DNA from: CSP1-4 sp963777975
GTDB lineage: Bacteria; Chloroflexota; Limnocylindria; Limnocylindrales; CSP1-4
Direction of reading: 5' to 3'
Length of the DNA: 64,000 bases
Assembly: GCA_963777975.1 (NCBI GenBank)
Contig: CAVZSO010000003.1
Coordinates: forward strand, 372,001-436,000
In this document: positions 28,995-37,881 of the stretch, in pieces
Layout: each line of letters opens with the position of its first letter
How positions within the stretch are numbered: position 1 is the first letter of the stretch
Notes under the pieces: generated by a model
The model's database searches: none
The model's input: only the letters and a program-made list of their open reading frames with translations
What the model was told of the DNA's origin: nothing
Position numbers and translations under genes: made by a program

Positions 28995-29699
28995 CTAGAT
29001 CCGGACGAACTCCCCGTCGCGGTGGCGCGTCCGGTGGCGGCCACGCCAGACCGTGACCCGGCCATGGCCGAGCACCTGCCACGCGCCGTCCCGCCCGACG
29101 AGGGCGGTCTCCTCATCGATGCCGAGGACGACCCCGCCGCGCGGCGCGCTCAGGATGAGGGCCGCCATGAGCACCTCGGGCAGGGCGTCGTAGTGCGGCG
29201 CGACCGCCGTCCGGGGCACGAGCCCGAAGGCCGGCTGCCAGCGCGGTGGGAACGGGACCCGCCGACGGACGCCGAACCGCCGATCGGCCAGGACCATGGC
29301 GCCCGCCGAGCAACCGGCCAGCACGGCACCTCGCGCGTGAGCATCGTGCAGGGCCGCTTCGACGGCGCTGCCGGCGAGGATGTCGTAGAGGAAGTCGGGC
29401 TTGCCGCCCGAGAGGTAGATGAGGTCGGCCTCGCCGATGGCCTGGGCGTTGGCCGGGTCCTGGGCGGCGGCTCGATCGCGGACGAGGACGGGCTCCACCT
29501 CGGCACCCAGCGCGCTGAAATGCTGCCGACCCATCTCCGCCCAGCGCAGGAAGACCTCCTCGCCATCGGGCACCGAAGCGGTCGGCAGGATGGCCACCCG
29601 CGGGCGGGCGCGCCCCGTCGCGACGAGCAGCTCACGGTCGACGGATTCGAGCGCGGGCGTGAACTCTCCGGACCCGACCAAGGCGATGGCGCCGTTCAT
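28995..29699 (-). CDS. S51-family peptidase (cyanophycinase / peptidase E-like)
   Basis: A 234-residue class I glutamine-amidotransferase-like fold. N-terminus IALVGSGEFTPALESVDREL, then PRVAILPTASVPDGEEVF, EADLIYLSGGKPDFLYDIL and the nucleophile elbow AVLAGCSAGAMVLADRR with the catalytic Ser in GCSAGA. The sequence PHYDALP follows at the usual place of the catalytic His. Known relatives hydrolyse Asp-X dipeptides or cyanophycin; the closest substrate here cannot be told. ATG at 29699 lies 8 nt after TAGACT on the minus strand and lacks a ribosome site, so it is likely leaderless. Divergent from the HAD gene. Confidence 0.82.
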   Translation of the reverse strand: MNGAIALVGSGEFTPALESVDRELLVATGRARPRVAILPTASVPDGEEVFLRWAEMGRQHFSALGAEVEPVLVRDRAAAQDPANAQAIGEADLIYLSGGKPDFLYDILAGSAVEAALHDAHARGAVLAGCSAGAMVLADRRFGVRRRVPFPPRWQPAFGLVPRTAVAPHYDALPEVLMAALILSAPRGGVVLGIDEETALVGRDGAWQVLGHGRVTVWRGRHRTRHRDGEFVRI

Positions 29700-29707
29700 C
29701 GGGAGGC

Positions 29708-29802
29708 AGTCTACGGCCGCGACCTGATACCCGCCGCTACGTGCACGCCGAACGTCCGACGAGCGAGCCGGCGCGGCGTCGCGCCTCCCGGCCGCCTACC
29801 AT
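29708..29802. promoter_or_regulatory. Divergent promoters of the S51 peptidase and HAD genes
   Basis: Minus strand: TAGACT at 29713-29708, 8 nt before the peptidase ATG. Plus strand: TACCAT at 29797-29802, 9 nt before the HAD ATG at 29812. Neither gene has a Shine-Dalgarno sequence. Confidence 0.45.
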
Positions 29803-29811
29803 CGACACGCC

Positions 29812-30723
29812 ATGTCCGACAGCCAGCGACCGACGTGCGCCGACGGGGCTCCGGGCGCTGCTCATCGACATCGATGGCGTGCTCGTCCTTCGCGGTGCCC
29901 CGATCCCAGGTGCTCGCGACGCCCTCGCGGAGCTGACGGCGATGGGCGTGCCCTTCCGCCTGGCGACGAACACCTCGGCCATGAGCCGCCGCTCCATCGC
30001 CGACCACCTGACGTCGGTCGGGCTGCCGGTCGAGGCGGATCGGATCATCAGCGCCGCATCGGCCGCCGCAGCGCACGTCGTCGCGAGGCATGCCGGCGGC
30101 CGCATCTTCCTGCTGACCACGCCGGACGGCCGGAGCGAGTTCGAGGATCGCGGGCTGCACCTGCGTGAGCGATGCGGAGGCCGACCGCGCGCTGGCCAGC
30201 CAGACGTCGACGCCGACGCAGCGACAGCCGCGCGTCGACGCCGTCGTCGTCGGCGATGCGTCCGACGCGATGACCTTCCGCGACCTCGACCGGGCCTTCG
30301 GCCTCATCCGGGCCGGCGCCGACTTCATCGCCATGCACCGCAACCAGTGGTGGCTGACGCCTCGCGGCACGACCCTCGACGCGGGCGCGCTGGTGGCCGG
30401 CCTCGAGTACAGCTCGGAGCGCCGGGCAACGCTGGTTGGCAAGCCGTCGCCGGCCTTCTTCGCCGCCGGCATCCGAGCCCTGGCGGCAGAGGTCGGGCCT
30501 CCCAGGCTTCGGCGCAGTCGAGGTGGCCATGATCGGCGACGACCTCTGGAACGACGTCCTCGGCGCCCAGCGGGCCGGGCTGCGGGGCATCTTCGTGCGC
30601 AGCGGCAAGCACGGCGACGCGGAGCTCTCCGACGCCGCGCGGCGGACCCGCGGCGGCGGTCGTCCGGATGTCGTGGCGGACGGTCTCGAGGATGTGGTCT
30701 CGCTACTCGCCGCCAGCCGATAG
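29812..30723 (+). CDS. HAD-IIA family phosphatase (LHPP/NagD-like), three frame changes
   Basis: Reads as one ~300-residue protein if frames are joined near 29835, 30165 and 30500. Motif I is ALLIDIDGVLVLRGAPIPGA (nucleophile Asp), motif II VPFRLATNTSAMSRRSI, the C2 cap region runs VDAVVVGDASDAMTFRDLDR and FIAMHRNQWWLTPRG, motif III is the Lys in ATLVGKPSPAFF, and motif IV VAMIGDDLWNDVLGAQRAGL. All catalytic motifs are present despite the frame breaks. Family members dephosphorylate small metabolites; the LHPP-like branch acts on phosphohistidine or phospholysine and pyrophosphate. The start ATG 29812 is preceded by a TACCAT box. Function beyond phosphatase is not assignable. Confidence 0.75.
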
Positions 30724-30761
30724 GCGCCGAGTCTCGTCGTCGGCCCCGGGGCAAGGGTGGG

Positions 30762-32619
30762 CTAGATGGTTGGGGTGGGCTCCGGCGTGGTCTCCGGCGG
30801 CGGTGTCGGCGCCGCGGATGGTGCCGTAGAGGGCGCCACCGTGGGAGCGACCGTCGGCACGATGGTCGGCAGGGGTGCCGCGTCCGGCGTGGAAACCGCG
30901 TCCGGCGCGGGCGTGGTTTCCGGCGGCGGTGTCGGCCCCGGGCTTCGCGGTCGGCGCGGGCGTGGTCTCCGGCGGCGGTGTCGGCCCGGGCGTCGGGCTG
31001 GGCGGCGGCGGAGGTCGACGGCAGCGTGACACGGATGCGAGCGCCGAAAGCGGCCGACAGCCCGTCGCGACCGTCGCCGTAGGCGAAGTAGATCGTCCGG
31101 CCGTCAGCCAGCAGGGCGCCCCGGTCGCGCAGTCCCGGTCCGTTGTACGTCTTGATGATCGGTCCGAGTCCGCCAGCGGTGTCGCCGGACCTGCGGTCGT
31201 CACCGGCACCGCGAAGATCGGCCGCCACGTCCGCGCCGACCGGTCGCGCTAGCTAGCACGGCCAGCCGCGTTGCCCCTTGACGCCGGCGTCAGCGCGTTC
31301 AGCGTTCGCAGTGTGGCAGCAGTTATGTTCACGAGCGCGCCCGAAAGTCGGCCACGCGAAGCTCCGTCGATATTCGAGTTGCCGCCGTCCAGGCGACGGT
31401 ACGCCAGCCTTCGCGTCGAGTATGGAAGCCCGCCACGAAACCGACCCGGCCGACGAGGTCGCGAGTCGTCGCCGAGCGCTGCCTCCTGCCGCCGGCCGGG
31501 GGAGCCTGTGGCAGATCGCGGCGGCTCCACGTCCGACCACGGTCGTCGCTCGTGAGGATCCTGATCCGTCCGTCACCGGACACCGCGTAGTAGATCCGGC
31601 CGCCATCGTCCACGACCAGACCGGTCGCCCAGCTAGGCTCGGCCAGGCCGACGTTGACCCCTTTGAGCGCCGGCGTCCAGCCGAGGTTCCAGGCCGTCTC
31701 CGGCAGCCTTGTGGCCAGCACGTTGGGCCCATGTGTCAGGCGTCGCGCTCGGCCGGTCGAAACGAGACGTCGGGGCCACGCCGAAGGCGATCCGTAGCCG
31801 ATGTTCGAGTTGCCGCCCTTCCAGAAGGGCGACGAGTACCGCCAGACCTTCATGTCGAGACTGGTAGCCCGCCACGTAGGCCGATCCCCGTCCGGCGCGG
31901 TCGCGAGCTTGTAGCCGATGCGCCAGGCGTCCGGGTAGCCCGACGGACCGGGCAGCTTAGACGGGATCTTCCGTGTCGGCGTAGCCGTGTGGCCGTAGTT
32001 CGCCCGATGCGACGACGTGCATGCCATCGCCCCGCTTGGGGTCCTTCGGCCAGTTATAGGCGAGGTAGAGGGTGCCGTAGTTCGGGCTCGCTGGGTTGGT
32101 ATCGACGACCATGTCCTCGATGCCGATGGCCCAGCCGCGCGGTGTGATGCGCGGTGAAGCCGAGATGCCAGGTCCGGCCCTCGTTGTCGCTGTAACTGAC
32201 CTCGAAGTGATACGGAAAGGGCCCGCCCATCGCGGTGTAGTAGAGCCGCGCCCGGCCGGTCCGCGGGCCGGGGCCCCAGGCGACCATCGGGTGGCTGCCG
32301 CCGCCTCGCGGGTGGCCGGCCGCCGTACGCCAGGTCTTGCCGCCATCGTGGCTGATCCGGATGACCGGTCGGCTCTTTCCCCCGGTCCCTGCGGGTAGAC
32401 CACGGCGAGCCGCGAAGCGTCGAAGGGATGCGCAGTGACGATGGGCTCGCGGCTGCGGTTGCGGAGGCTCGTCGGCCGGGGGCTCACCCGGTACTCGCCA
32501 ATGGTGGACCAGCTGCCGGCCGGCGCCGCGTCGGCGAGTGGGGCGACGAGCACCGATGCGACGAGGACGAGCGCAGCCAACAGGCGGCCGCCAGCGGTAG
32601 CCCGCAGGAAGGCGTTCAC
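30762..32619 (-). CDS. Secreted Asp-box (BNR, sialidase-like) protein, heavily frame-broken
   Basis: GTG at 32619 starts a Sec signal peptide (LLAALVLVASVLVAPLADA). Asp-box repeats SHDGGKTWRTA, SDNEGRTWHLGF and SDDRGRTWSRRDL lie in three frames, with IYYAVSGDGRIRIL and IYFAYGDGRDGLSAAF between. The C-terminal ~90 residues are Pro/Thr-rich (VAPTVAPSTAPSAAPTPPPE) and built from a repeated GC-rich unit (30785-30990), ending at TAG 30762. At least six frame changes are required. The fold is a six-bladed propeller used by sialidases and other secreted proteins; the catalytic Arg triad cannot be checked. The Pro-rich tail may span the wall. Confidence 0.6.
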
Positions 32620-32625
32620 CGGCCA

Positions 32626-32631
32626 AGTATC
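32626..32631 (-). promoter_or_regulatory. -10 element of the Asp-box protein gene
   Basis: GATACT ends 6 nt before the GTG start on the minus strand, with no ribosome site. Confidence 0.4.
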
Positions 32632-32830
32632 TTGACCGAGCGAGCATTCCGACAATGAGCAGACCGGCCGATCAAGGCAGGACCATCGCCGTCAGTGTCG
32701 CGATCGCCATCCACCGTGTGCCCAAGGAGAGGCGGTCCGGCATGGGTCGTGGCACGGACGCGGGCGTAGACTGGATGCCTGACACCGAACGGGCGCACGT
32801 GGCGCCTGAACGCCCTCGATCGATGAGGAC

Positions 32831-34420
32831 ATGCCGACCATGACGACCGAGTCCGCGCCCCGGCTGAAGATCACCTACGCGACCCTGCGCGCCGACAACG
32901 AGACGCTCCATGCCGCCTACGAGGCCGGCCTCGAGAAGGCCAGGGCTCGACTCGGCGCCTACCATCGCAACCTCATCGATGGCCATGTCCGCGATGGCGA
33001 CGGCACCTTCGAGCTGCGCTCGCCGATCGACCGCGAGATCGTCGTCGGCACCTTCGCCAAGGGCACGCGCAAGGACACGCGCGACGCCATCGCCGCCGCG
33101 CGCGCGGCGCAGCCGGGCTGGGCGGCCACGCCCTGGCCGGAGCGCCTGACGATCCTGCGCCGGGCGGCCGAGCTGATCAGCGAGCGCCAGATGGAGTACG
33201 GCGGCCTGATGGCCATCGAGGTCGGCAAGAACCGGCTCGAGGCGCTGGGCGAGGTCGAGGAGTCGGCCGACCTCATCCGCTACTACGCCCAGACCTGGGA
33301 GGACAACGAAGCCTACGACCACCCCATGGACAACCTGGGCGACGCCGCGGTGCACACGCGCTCGATCCTCCGCCCGCACGGCGTGTTCGCCGTCATCAGC
33401 CCCTTCAACTTCCCGATGGCGCTGTCCGCTGGACCGACGTCGGCGGCGATGCTGGCCGGCAACACGGTCGTCTTCAAGCCCGCCAGCGCCGGCGCCATGA
33501 GCGGCGTGGCGCTGTCCGAGGCCTACCGCGATGCCGGGATCCCGGACGGCGTCTTCAACTTCGTCATGGGCCCGGGCGACACGGTCGGTGCCGAGCTGCG
33601 CGAGAACCCCGGCATCGCCGGCATCGTCTTCACGGGCTCCTATGAGGTCGGCATGGACCTCTTCAAGAGCTTCTCGTCGCGCTACCCGCGACCCTGCATC
33701 GTCGAGATGGGCGGCAAGAACCCGGCCATCGTGGCCCGCAGCGCGGACCTCGAGGAGGCGGCCGAGGGCATCATGCGCAGCGCCTTCGGCTTCGGCGGCC
33801 AGAAGTGCTCGGCCAACAGCCGGGTCTACGTCGAGCGGCCCGTCCACGACGAGCTCGTGCGCCTGCTGGTCGAGAAGACCGAGGCGATCACCATCGGCGA
33901 CCCACTCAAGCGCGAGAACTGGCTGGGCCCGGTCATCGACCAGAAGGCCGTCGACCGGCACCAGCAGGCCGTCAAGGAGGCCCGCCGCGAGGGCCAGGTC
34001 TTCATCGGCGGCGAACGGCTCAAGCATGACGACCTGGAGCGCGGCTACTACGTCGAGCCGACGGTCGTCGGCGGCCTGCCCGCCAGCCACCGCCTGTTCC
34101 GGGACGAGCTCTTCGCACCGTTCACCGCGGTCGCGCCGGTCGACTCCCTCGACGAGGCCATCGACCTCGCCAACGACTCGGTCTACGGCCTGACCGCCGG
34201 CGTCTACAGCGAGGAGCCGGCCGAGGTCGAGCGCTTCCTCGACCGCATCGAGGCCGGCGTGCTGTACGTCAACCGCCGGGCCGGCGCCACGACCGGCGCC
34301 TGGCCGGGCGTCCAGGCGTTCGGCGGCTGGAAGGGCTCCGGCTCGACCGGCAAGGCCGGCCTCTCGATGTACTACGTGGCCCAGTTCCTGCGGGAGCAGT
34401 CGCACACCGTCGTCGACTGA
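32831..34420 (+). CDS. Aldehyde dehydrogenase, 1-pyrroline-5-carboxylate dehydrogenase-like
   Basis: 529 residues, complete. The NAD site lies in AVISPFNFPMALSAGPTSAA and TVVFKPASAGAMSGVAL; IVFTGSYEVGMDLFKSFS precedes the general base Glu ~291 in CIVEMGGKNPAIV, and the catalytic Cys ~326 is in GFGGQKCSANSRVYVE. The long N-terminal extension and GQKCSA motif fit RocA/PruA-type enzymes, which oxidise glutamate semialdehyde from proline or arginine catabolism; other semialdehyde substrates remain possible. Start is ATG 32831 or 32840. A TAGACT hexamer at 32767 suggests a leader of about 55 nt. The 3' end is duplicated 3.3 kb downstream (see 37707). Confidence 0.88.
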   Translation: MPTMTTESAPRLKITYATLRADNETLHAAYEAGLEKARARLGAYHRNLIDGHVRDGDGTFELRSPIDREIVVGTFAKGTRKDTRDAIAAARAAQPGWAATPWPERLTILRRAAELISERQMEYGGLMAIEVGKNRLEALGEVEESADLIRYYAQTWEDNEAYDHPMDNLGDAAVHTRSILRPHGVFAVISPFNFPMALSAGPTSAAMLAGNTVVFKPASAGAMSGVALSEAYRDAGIPDGVFNFVMGPGDTVGAELRENPGIAGIVFTGSYEVGMDLFKSFSSRYPRPCIVEMGGKNPAIVARSADLEEAAEGIMRSAFGFGGQKCSANSRVYVERPVHDELVRLLVEKTEAITIGDPLKRENWLGPVIDQKAVDRHQQAVKEARREGQVFIGGERLKHDDLERGYYVEPTVVGGLPASHRLFRDELFAPFTAVAPVDSLDEAIDLANDSVYGLTAGVYSEEPAEVERFLDRIEAGVLYVNRRAGATTGAWPGVQAFGGWKGSGSTGKAGLSMYYVAQFLREQSHTVVD

Positions 34421-34430
34421 GGCCAGGGCG

Positions 34431-35185
34431 ATGCGGTCCAGTCGGATGGGCCGCACGACCCGAGGACGGCACTTCAGGAAACCGCCGTCGAGCGGCTGGT
34501 CAGCCACCTGTACGTTGGCGACCCAGCGGATCCGATGGCCGAGGAGCTGGCCGGGTGGCTGGCGGCGTCGGCGCGCTTCCGATCGTTCGCCGAGGCGCAC
34601 CGGGACAAGATCCGAAAGAAGCTCCGTGATGCAGGGACGCGAACGCCCTGCGCGACGTCCGCGCCGAGCTGCAGGTCGCCCATCTCCTGCTGGCAGATCG
34701 ACGGATCGAGCTCGCGTACGAGGCCTATGGTGCGCGAAGGGGTGGACCGGACTTCAGCGCGACCTACCGCGGCGGGCGAAGCTTCAACCTGGAGGTGACC
34801 CGCGTGCGGGGTGAAGCCGGATCGGTCGTTCTCGGAGGGCGGCTGCTGGCGAAGCTGCACCAGCTGCCGCCCAGCGCGCCGAACGCGCTCGTGCTCGCGA
34901 TCGAGGGCGAAACGACGGAGGCGCTTGACATCGATGCGGCGGCGCGCGCGCTGCGGGCTCGCGCCGATGCGAAGGACGAGGCCTTCTTCACCCAGCGTGG
35001 GTTCGCCAGCGCGCGGTCGTTCTACGATCGGTTCCTGCGGCTGGGCGGTGTGCTTCGCCTGGAGCGAGAACGCGAGCGGGGACACCCGGGCGACGCTGTG
35101 GATCAACCGATCTGCGCGGATCCCCCTCCCCGACGGGGCGGCGCACGCATGTCTCCGCTGCCTCGGGTCGCCATCAGCGTCCTGA
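34431..35185 (+). CDS. Unknown protein, two frame changes, possibly nuclease-like
   Basis: The composite reads ERLVSHLYVGDPADPMAEEL and FRSFAEAHRDKIRKKL in one frame, ALRDVRAELQVAHLLLADRR and FNLEVTRVRGE in the next (change near 34640), and WSENASGDTRATLWINRSAR in a third (change near 35055), ending at 35185. The block GGPDFSATYRGGRSFNLEVT has the D-x(n)-E-x-T spacing seen in some PD-(D/E)XK nuclease-like folds, but Lys is replaced and this is only a suggestion. No clear start: the frame has no ATG or GTG between the upstream dehydrogenase stop and 34535. I do not recognise the family. It opens the segment bounded by the duplicated dehydrogenase end. Confidence 0.5.
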
Positions 35186-35236
35186 CGCTTGGCGCTCGAG
35201 CCCTCTCGGACCGAGCGCCGCCGAGGCCCTCGGACG

Positions 35237-36106
35237 CTACGGGTGACTGACGTGGACGAGCGCGTAGCTCTCGTCGCCGCCGACCACATCGGCTTCCTTG
35301 AGCTCGCCGATGTCCTTGCCGTACCACTTCTCGCCCACGACGCCGGGTTCCAGCGGCGTCCACTCGCCGGTCACCATCACGCCGGTCTGCTTCCCGTAGG
35401 GCACCCTGACGGACGCGTCCATGAACAGGACGACGGCGTAATCCTCGGCGTGTCCCGCGAAGTACTCCTGCTGCACGGTCTGGCCGACGACGGGATCGGC
35501 CGGCATGAAGATGCCCGCTGACGCGCCCTCGACGCCCGCCTGCCAGGTGCCCTCGGTGGTCACGACACGCCCGCGCTTGTTGTACTCCGCCGTGTCCTCG
35601 CCGAAGTACCAGACATTGCCCTCGTTGTCCGGCGCGTAGTAGTCGAAGGTGTCCTCGGCGAGCTTGCCGGCGATGTAGACCGTGTCGTGCACGACGATGC
35701 AGGGCACGCCTTCGATCATCTTCGTCGCCGAGGTGATCCGGACGACCTCGCGCGCCGATTCGCCGCCGCTGCTACCCCGGTACCGCATCGTCGTGCCCGG
35801 CACGAGTGGGAACCAGGGATTGGTGACACCGGCGCTGAAGTCGGCCGGGTCGACGATCGGGGGCGTCCCCGGTCCGACGGATGGACTCGGAGCTGGTGCG
35901 CTCGCCTCGAGCGTAGGGGATGGAGCCGGGGCGCTCGGCGCTGCGGTGATCGCAGTCGTGGGCGAAGCCCCGACGCTCGGCGACACCTCGACGATGGCCG
36001 GCGGCGGGCTGGTGGGCGTCGACGTCCCGCAACCGGAGAGGACGAAGACCGCGGTCGCGACGATGGGAACCACGATCAGCGATCGAGGGGCACGTTCGTG
36101 TTTCAT
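35237..36106 (-). CDS. Secreted lipoprotein of unknown function
   Basis: 289 residues with a lipoprotein signal (MKHERAPRSLIVVPIVATAV then FVLSGCGTS; lipobox LSGC), a ~60-residue Pro/Ser/Thr spacer and a folded C-terminal domain starting NPWFPLVPGTTMRYRGSSGG. Within it, VVHDTVYIAGKLAEDTFDYY, NVWYFGEDTAEYN and EKWYGKDIGELKEADVV are conserved-looking. Similar Tyr-rich beta-sandwich lipoproteins are annotated only as hypothetical. Start ATG 36106 follows AAGGAG at 8 nt, a proper ribosome site. It is divergent from the DyP gene with a 245-bp gap, the position of a potential co-regulated partner. Confidence 0.8.
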   Translation of the reverse strand: MKHERAPRSLIVVPIVATAVFVLSGCGTSTPTSPPPAIVEVSPSVGASPTTAITAAPSAPAPSPTLEASAPAPSPSVGPGTPPIVDPADFSAGVTNPWFPLVPGTTMRYRGSSGGESAREVVRITSATKMIEGVPCIVVHDTVYIAGKLAEDTFDYYAPDNEGNVWYFGEDTAEYNKRGRVVTTEGTWQAGVEGASAGIFMPADPVVGQTVQQEYFAGHAEDYAVVLFMDASVRVPYGKQTGVMVTGEWTPLEPGVVGEKWYGKDIGELKEADVVGGDESYALVHVSHP

Positions 36107-36314
36107 GTTGGAGACTCCTTCCTGGTACGGAGTCGTATGTCGACCAGCAGGTCCGAGGTCTGGGTTGGCTCTTGCCCGTGCTGGCCTCGGGAACCCGCTG
36201 GAAACGTACTGCGACTCGATCCCGGCGGTCATCGGCCTCGCGAGTGATTTCAGCCGGGGCACGAAGGCGGGAGCGACGGATAGCCACGCGGGTAACCGGT
36301 ACGGCACGCGGGAA

Positions 36315-36365
36315 TATACTGGCCATCCTCCGTTGCACTGAGGCGACACCGGTGTCAGATGACAC
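36315..36365 (+). promoter_or_regulatory. Promoter and palindromic operator overlapping the DyP start
   Basis: TATACT at 36315-36320 is a good -10. Downstream, GACACCGGTGTC (36345-36356) is a perfect 12-bp palindrome, and GTGTCA-GA-TGACAC (36352-36365), a second perfect inverted repeat, overlaps it across the GTG start. GAGG (36340-36343) is the ribosome site. Any protein bound here would block both elongation and initiation. The rest of the gap 36107-36314 shows no gene. Confidence 0.5.
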
Positions 36366-37695
36366 GAAGCTCGCGCTGCTGAGAGGCGTCCCGCTCTTCC
36401 AGGGCCTCGACGTGTCGCAGCTCCAGCGGCTGGCCGATCTGGCCGCTGATGTTCGCGCCGCCGACGGCGATGTGCTCATGCGCCAGGGCGAGGTCGGCGA
36501 TGAGTTCTTCATCGTCATCAGCGGCAACGTCGTCGTCGAGCGCGAAGGCCAGCGGCTCTCTCGGTTGGGACCGGGTGAGTTCCTGGGCGAGATCGCCTTG
36601 ATCGACGGCCGCCCGCGGACGGCGTCGGCCACCGCAGATGGAGAGACCCGCCTCCTCGTCCTGGACCACGCGCATTTCGATCGGCTGCTCGACGAGTTCC
36701 CGGGGTCGGGCCGCCAGGTCGCGCGCACCCTCGTCGACCGCATCCGGCGCACCGTGACCGTGCCGCAGTTCGGGATCTTCGCGCAGGGTACGAGTGCCCA
36801 CGCCTTCGTCGAGTGGGACCTGCGTCCGGGTGTCGACCTCGGGGAGGCGGCTTCCGTCCTCGGGCGCCTGCGCGGCCCGAGCGTCTCTGCCGGTGGCGTC
36901 AACCTGGTCCTGGCGTTCGGCGCCGATCTGTGGCGCGGCCTCGCCCCGAGGGATGTCCCGGACGGGATCGGACCATTCCAACCGATCGGCCGGCTGGGCG
37001 GCCATCATGCGCCGGCCAGCCAGCACGACGTCTGGCTCTGGATCAACGGCAGCTCGCAGGACGTCGTCTTCGAGCACACCCGCGCCGCGGCGGCGGCGAT
37101 CGAAACGGTCGCCCAGCTCGCCAACGAGCAGGTCGCCTTCGTCCACCGCGACAGTCGGGACCTGACTGGATTCCTTGATGGCACCGCCAATCCGACGCTG
37201 CTGGAAGCGCCGCAGGCTGCGCTGGTGCCGGACGGTCAGCCGGGTGCGGGCGGCAGTCATGTGCTGGCCATGCGCTGGGTGCACGATCTCGATGCCTTCG
37301 GTGCGCTCTCGGTCGCCGAGCAGGAGCACGTGTTCGGCAGGACGAAGGGCGAGAGCATCGAATTGGAGGGCGACGACAAGCCGCCGAACGCCCATATCGC
37401 GCGCGTCGAGATCGAGGATGAAGCCGGCGTCGAGCTGCCGATCTATCGGCGCAGCGTCCCGTACGGAACGGTCGCGGAGCATGGGCTCTACTTCGTCGCC
37501 TTCGCTGCCGATCGATCTCGGTTCGACACGATGCTGGGCCGCATGTTCGGGATGGACGGCGATGGCCTGCACGACCACCTGACCGATTTCTCGCGCCCGG
37601 TCAGCGGTGCCTACTACTACGCGCCTCCGATGAACCTCCTGGCCGACCTGCCATCGTCGGCGATCGTCGAGCCGGAGGCTGCACTGACCGGCTGA
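36352..37695 (+). CDS. Cyclic-nucleotide-binding domain fused to DyP-type heme peroxidase
   Basis: 447 residues. Residues ~5-125 are a Crp/cNMP-type beta-roll (LRGVPLFQGLDVSQLQRLAD; VLMRQGEVGDEFFIVISGNV) with the phosphate-binding cassette GEFLGEIALIDGRPRTASAT, in which Glu and Arg are retained. No helix-turn-helix follows. Residues ~140-440 are a DyP peroxidase: RDLTGFLDGTANP with the distal Asp ~275, proximal heme His ~347 in PNAHIARVEI, distal Arg ~366 in YRRSVPYGTV and a C-terminal GLYFVAFAADRSRFDTMLGR. No signal peptide or obvious encapsulin-targeting tail. Start is GTG 36352 with GAGG upstream. The architecture implies cyclic-nucleotide or other ligand control of a peroxidase, which is inference. 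Confidence 0.88.
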   Translation: MSDDTKLALLRGVPLFQGLDVSQLQRLADLAADVRAADGDVLMRQGEVGDEFFIVISGNVVVEREGQRLSRLGPGEFLGEIALIDGRPRTASATADGETRLLVLDHAHFDRLLDEFPGSGRQVARTLVDRIRRTVTVPQFGIFAQGTSAHAFVEWDLRPGVDLGEAASVLGRLRGPSVSAGGVNLVLAFGADLWRGLAPRDVPDGIGPFQPIGRLGGHHAPASQHDVWLWINGSSQDVVFEHTRAAAAAIETVAQLANEQVAFVHRDSRDLTGFLDGTANPTLLEAPQAALVPDGQPGAGGSHVLAMRWVHDLDAFGALSVAEQEHVFGRTKGESIELEGDDKPPNAHIARVEIEDEAGVELPIYRRSVPYGTVAEHGLYFVAFAADRSRFDTMLGRMFGMDGDGLHDHLTDFSRPVSGAYYYAPPMNLLADLPSSAIVEPEAALTG

Positions 37696-37706
37696 CTCCC
37701 GGCGTG

Positions 37707-37743
37707 GTTCTGCGCGAGCCAGTCGCATAGCGTCGTCGACTGA
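37707..37743 (+). pseudogene. Degenerate copy of the dehydrogenase 3' end (possible attachment-site repeat)
   Basis: These 37 bp align with the last 37 bp of the dehydrogenase gene (34384-34420) at about 33 identities with one gap each way. Both end CGTCGTCGACTGA and would encode LREQSH(T/S)VVD-stop. It is 11 bp after the DyP stop. The two copies are direct repeats bounding 34421-37706. Confidence 0.6.
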
Positions 37744-37795
37744 CGACTTCGGGTGCAAGCCGTAGCCGACGGGCCGCCGGCGGTCGATGGAATCC

Positions 37796-37823
37796 GAGGG
37801 GCCGGCCCTCCGACCGGCCCCTC
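37796..37823 (+). terminator. Hairpin terminator between convergent DyP and repeat-protein genes
   Basis: GAGGGGCCGG and CCGGCCCCTC form a perfect 10-bp stem with an 8-nt loop, followed on the plus strand by AGGAGTTGTTCTTG. The 186-bp gap otherwise holds only the dehydrogenase-end copy. Confidence 0.7.
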
Positions 37824-37881
37824 AGGAGTTGTTCTTGATCGTTGGTCAGCTGGTGGCGCGATCGTCCGACCACGCCATCGG

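Noticed and set aside
36352..37695. Encapsulin cargo or encapsulin locus
   Set aside because: No HK97-fold shell gene in the window and no recognisable cargo-loading peptide at the DyP C-terminus.
34421..37706. Integrase or transposase in the putative cassette
   Set aside because: No tyrosine or serine recombinase motif or DDE transposase was seen in any frame.
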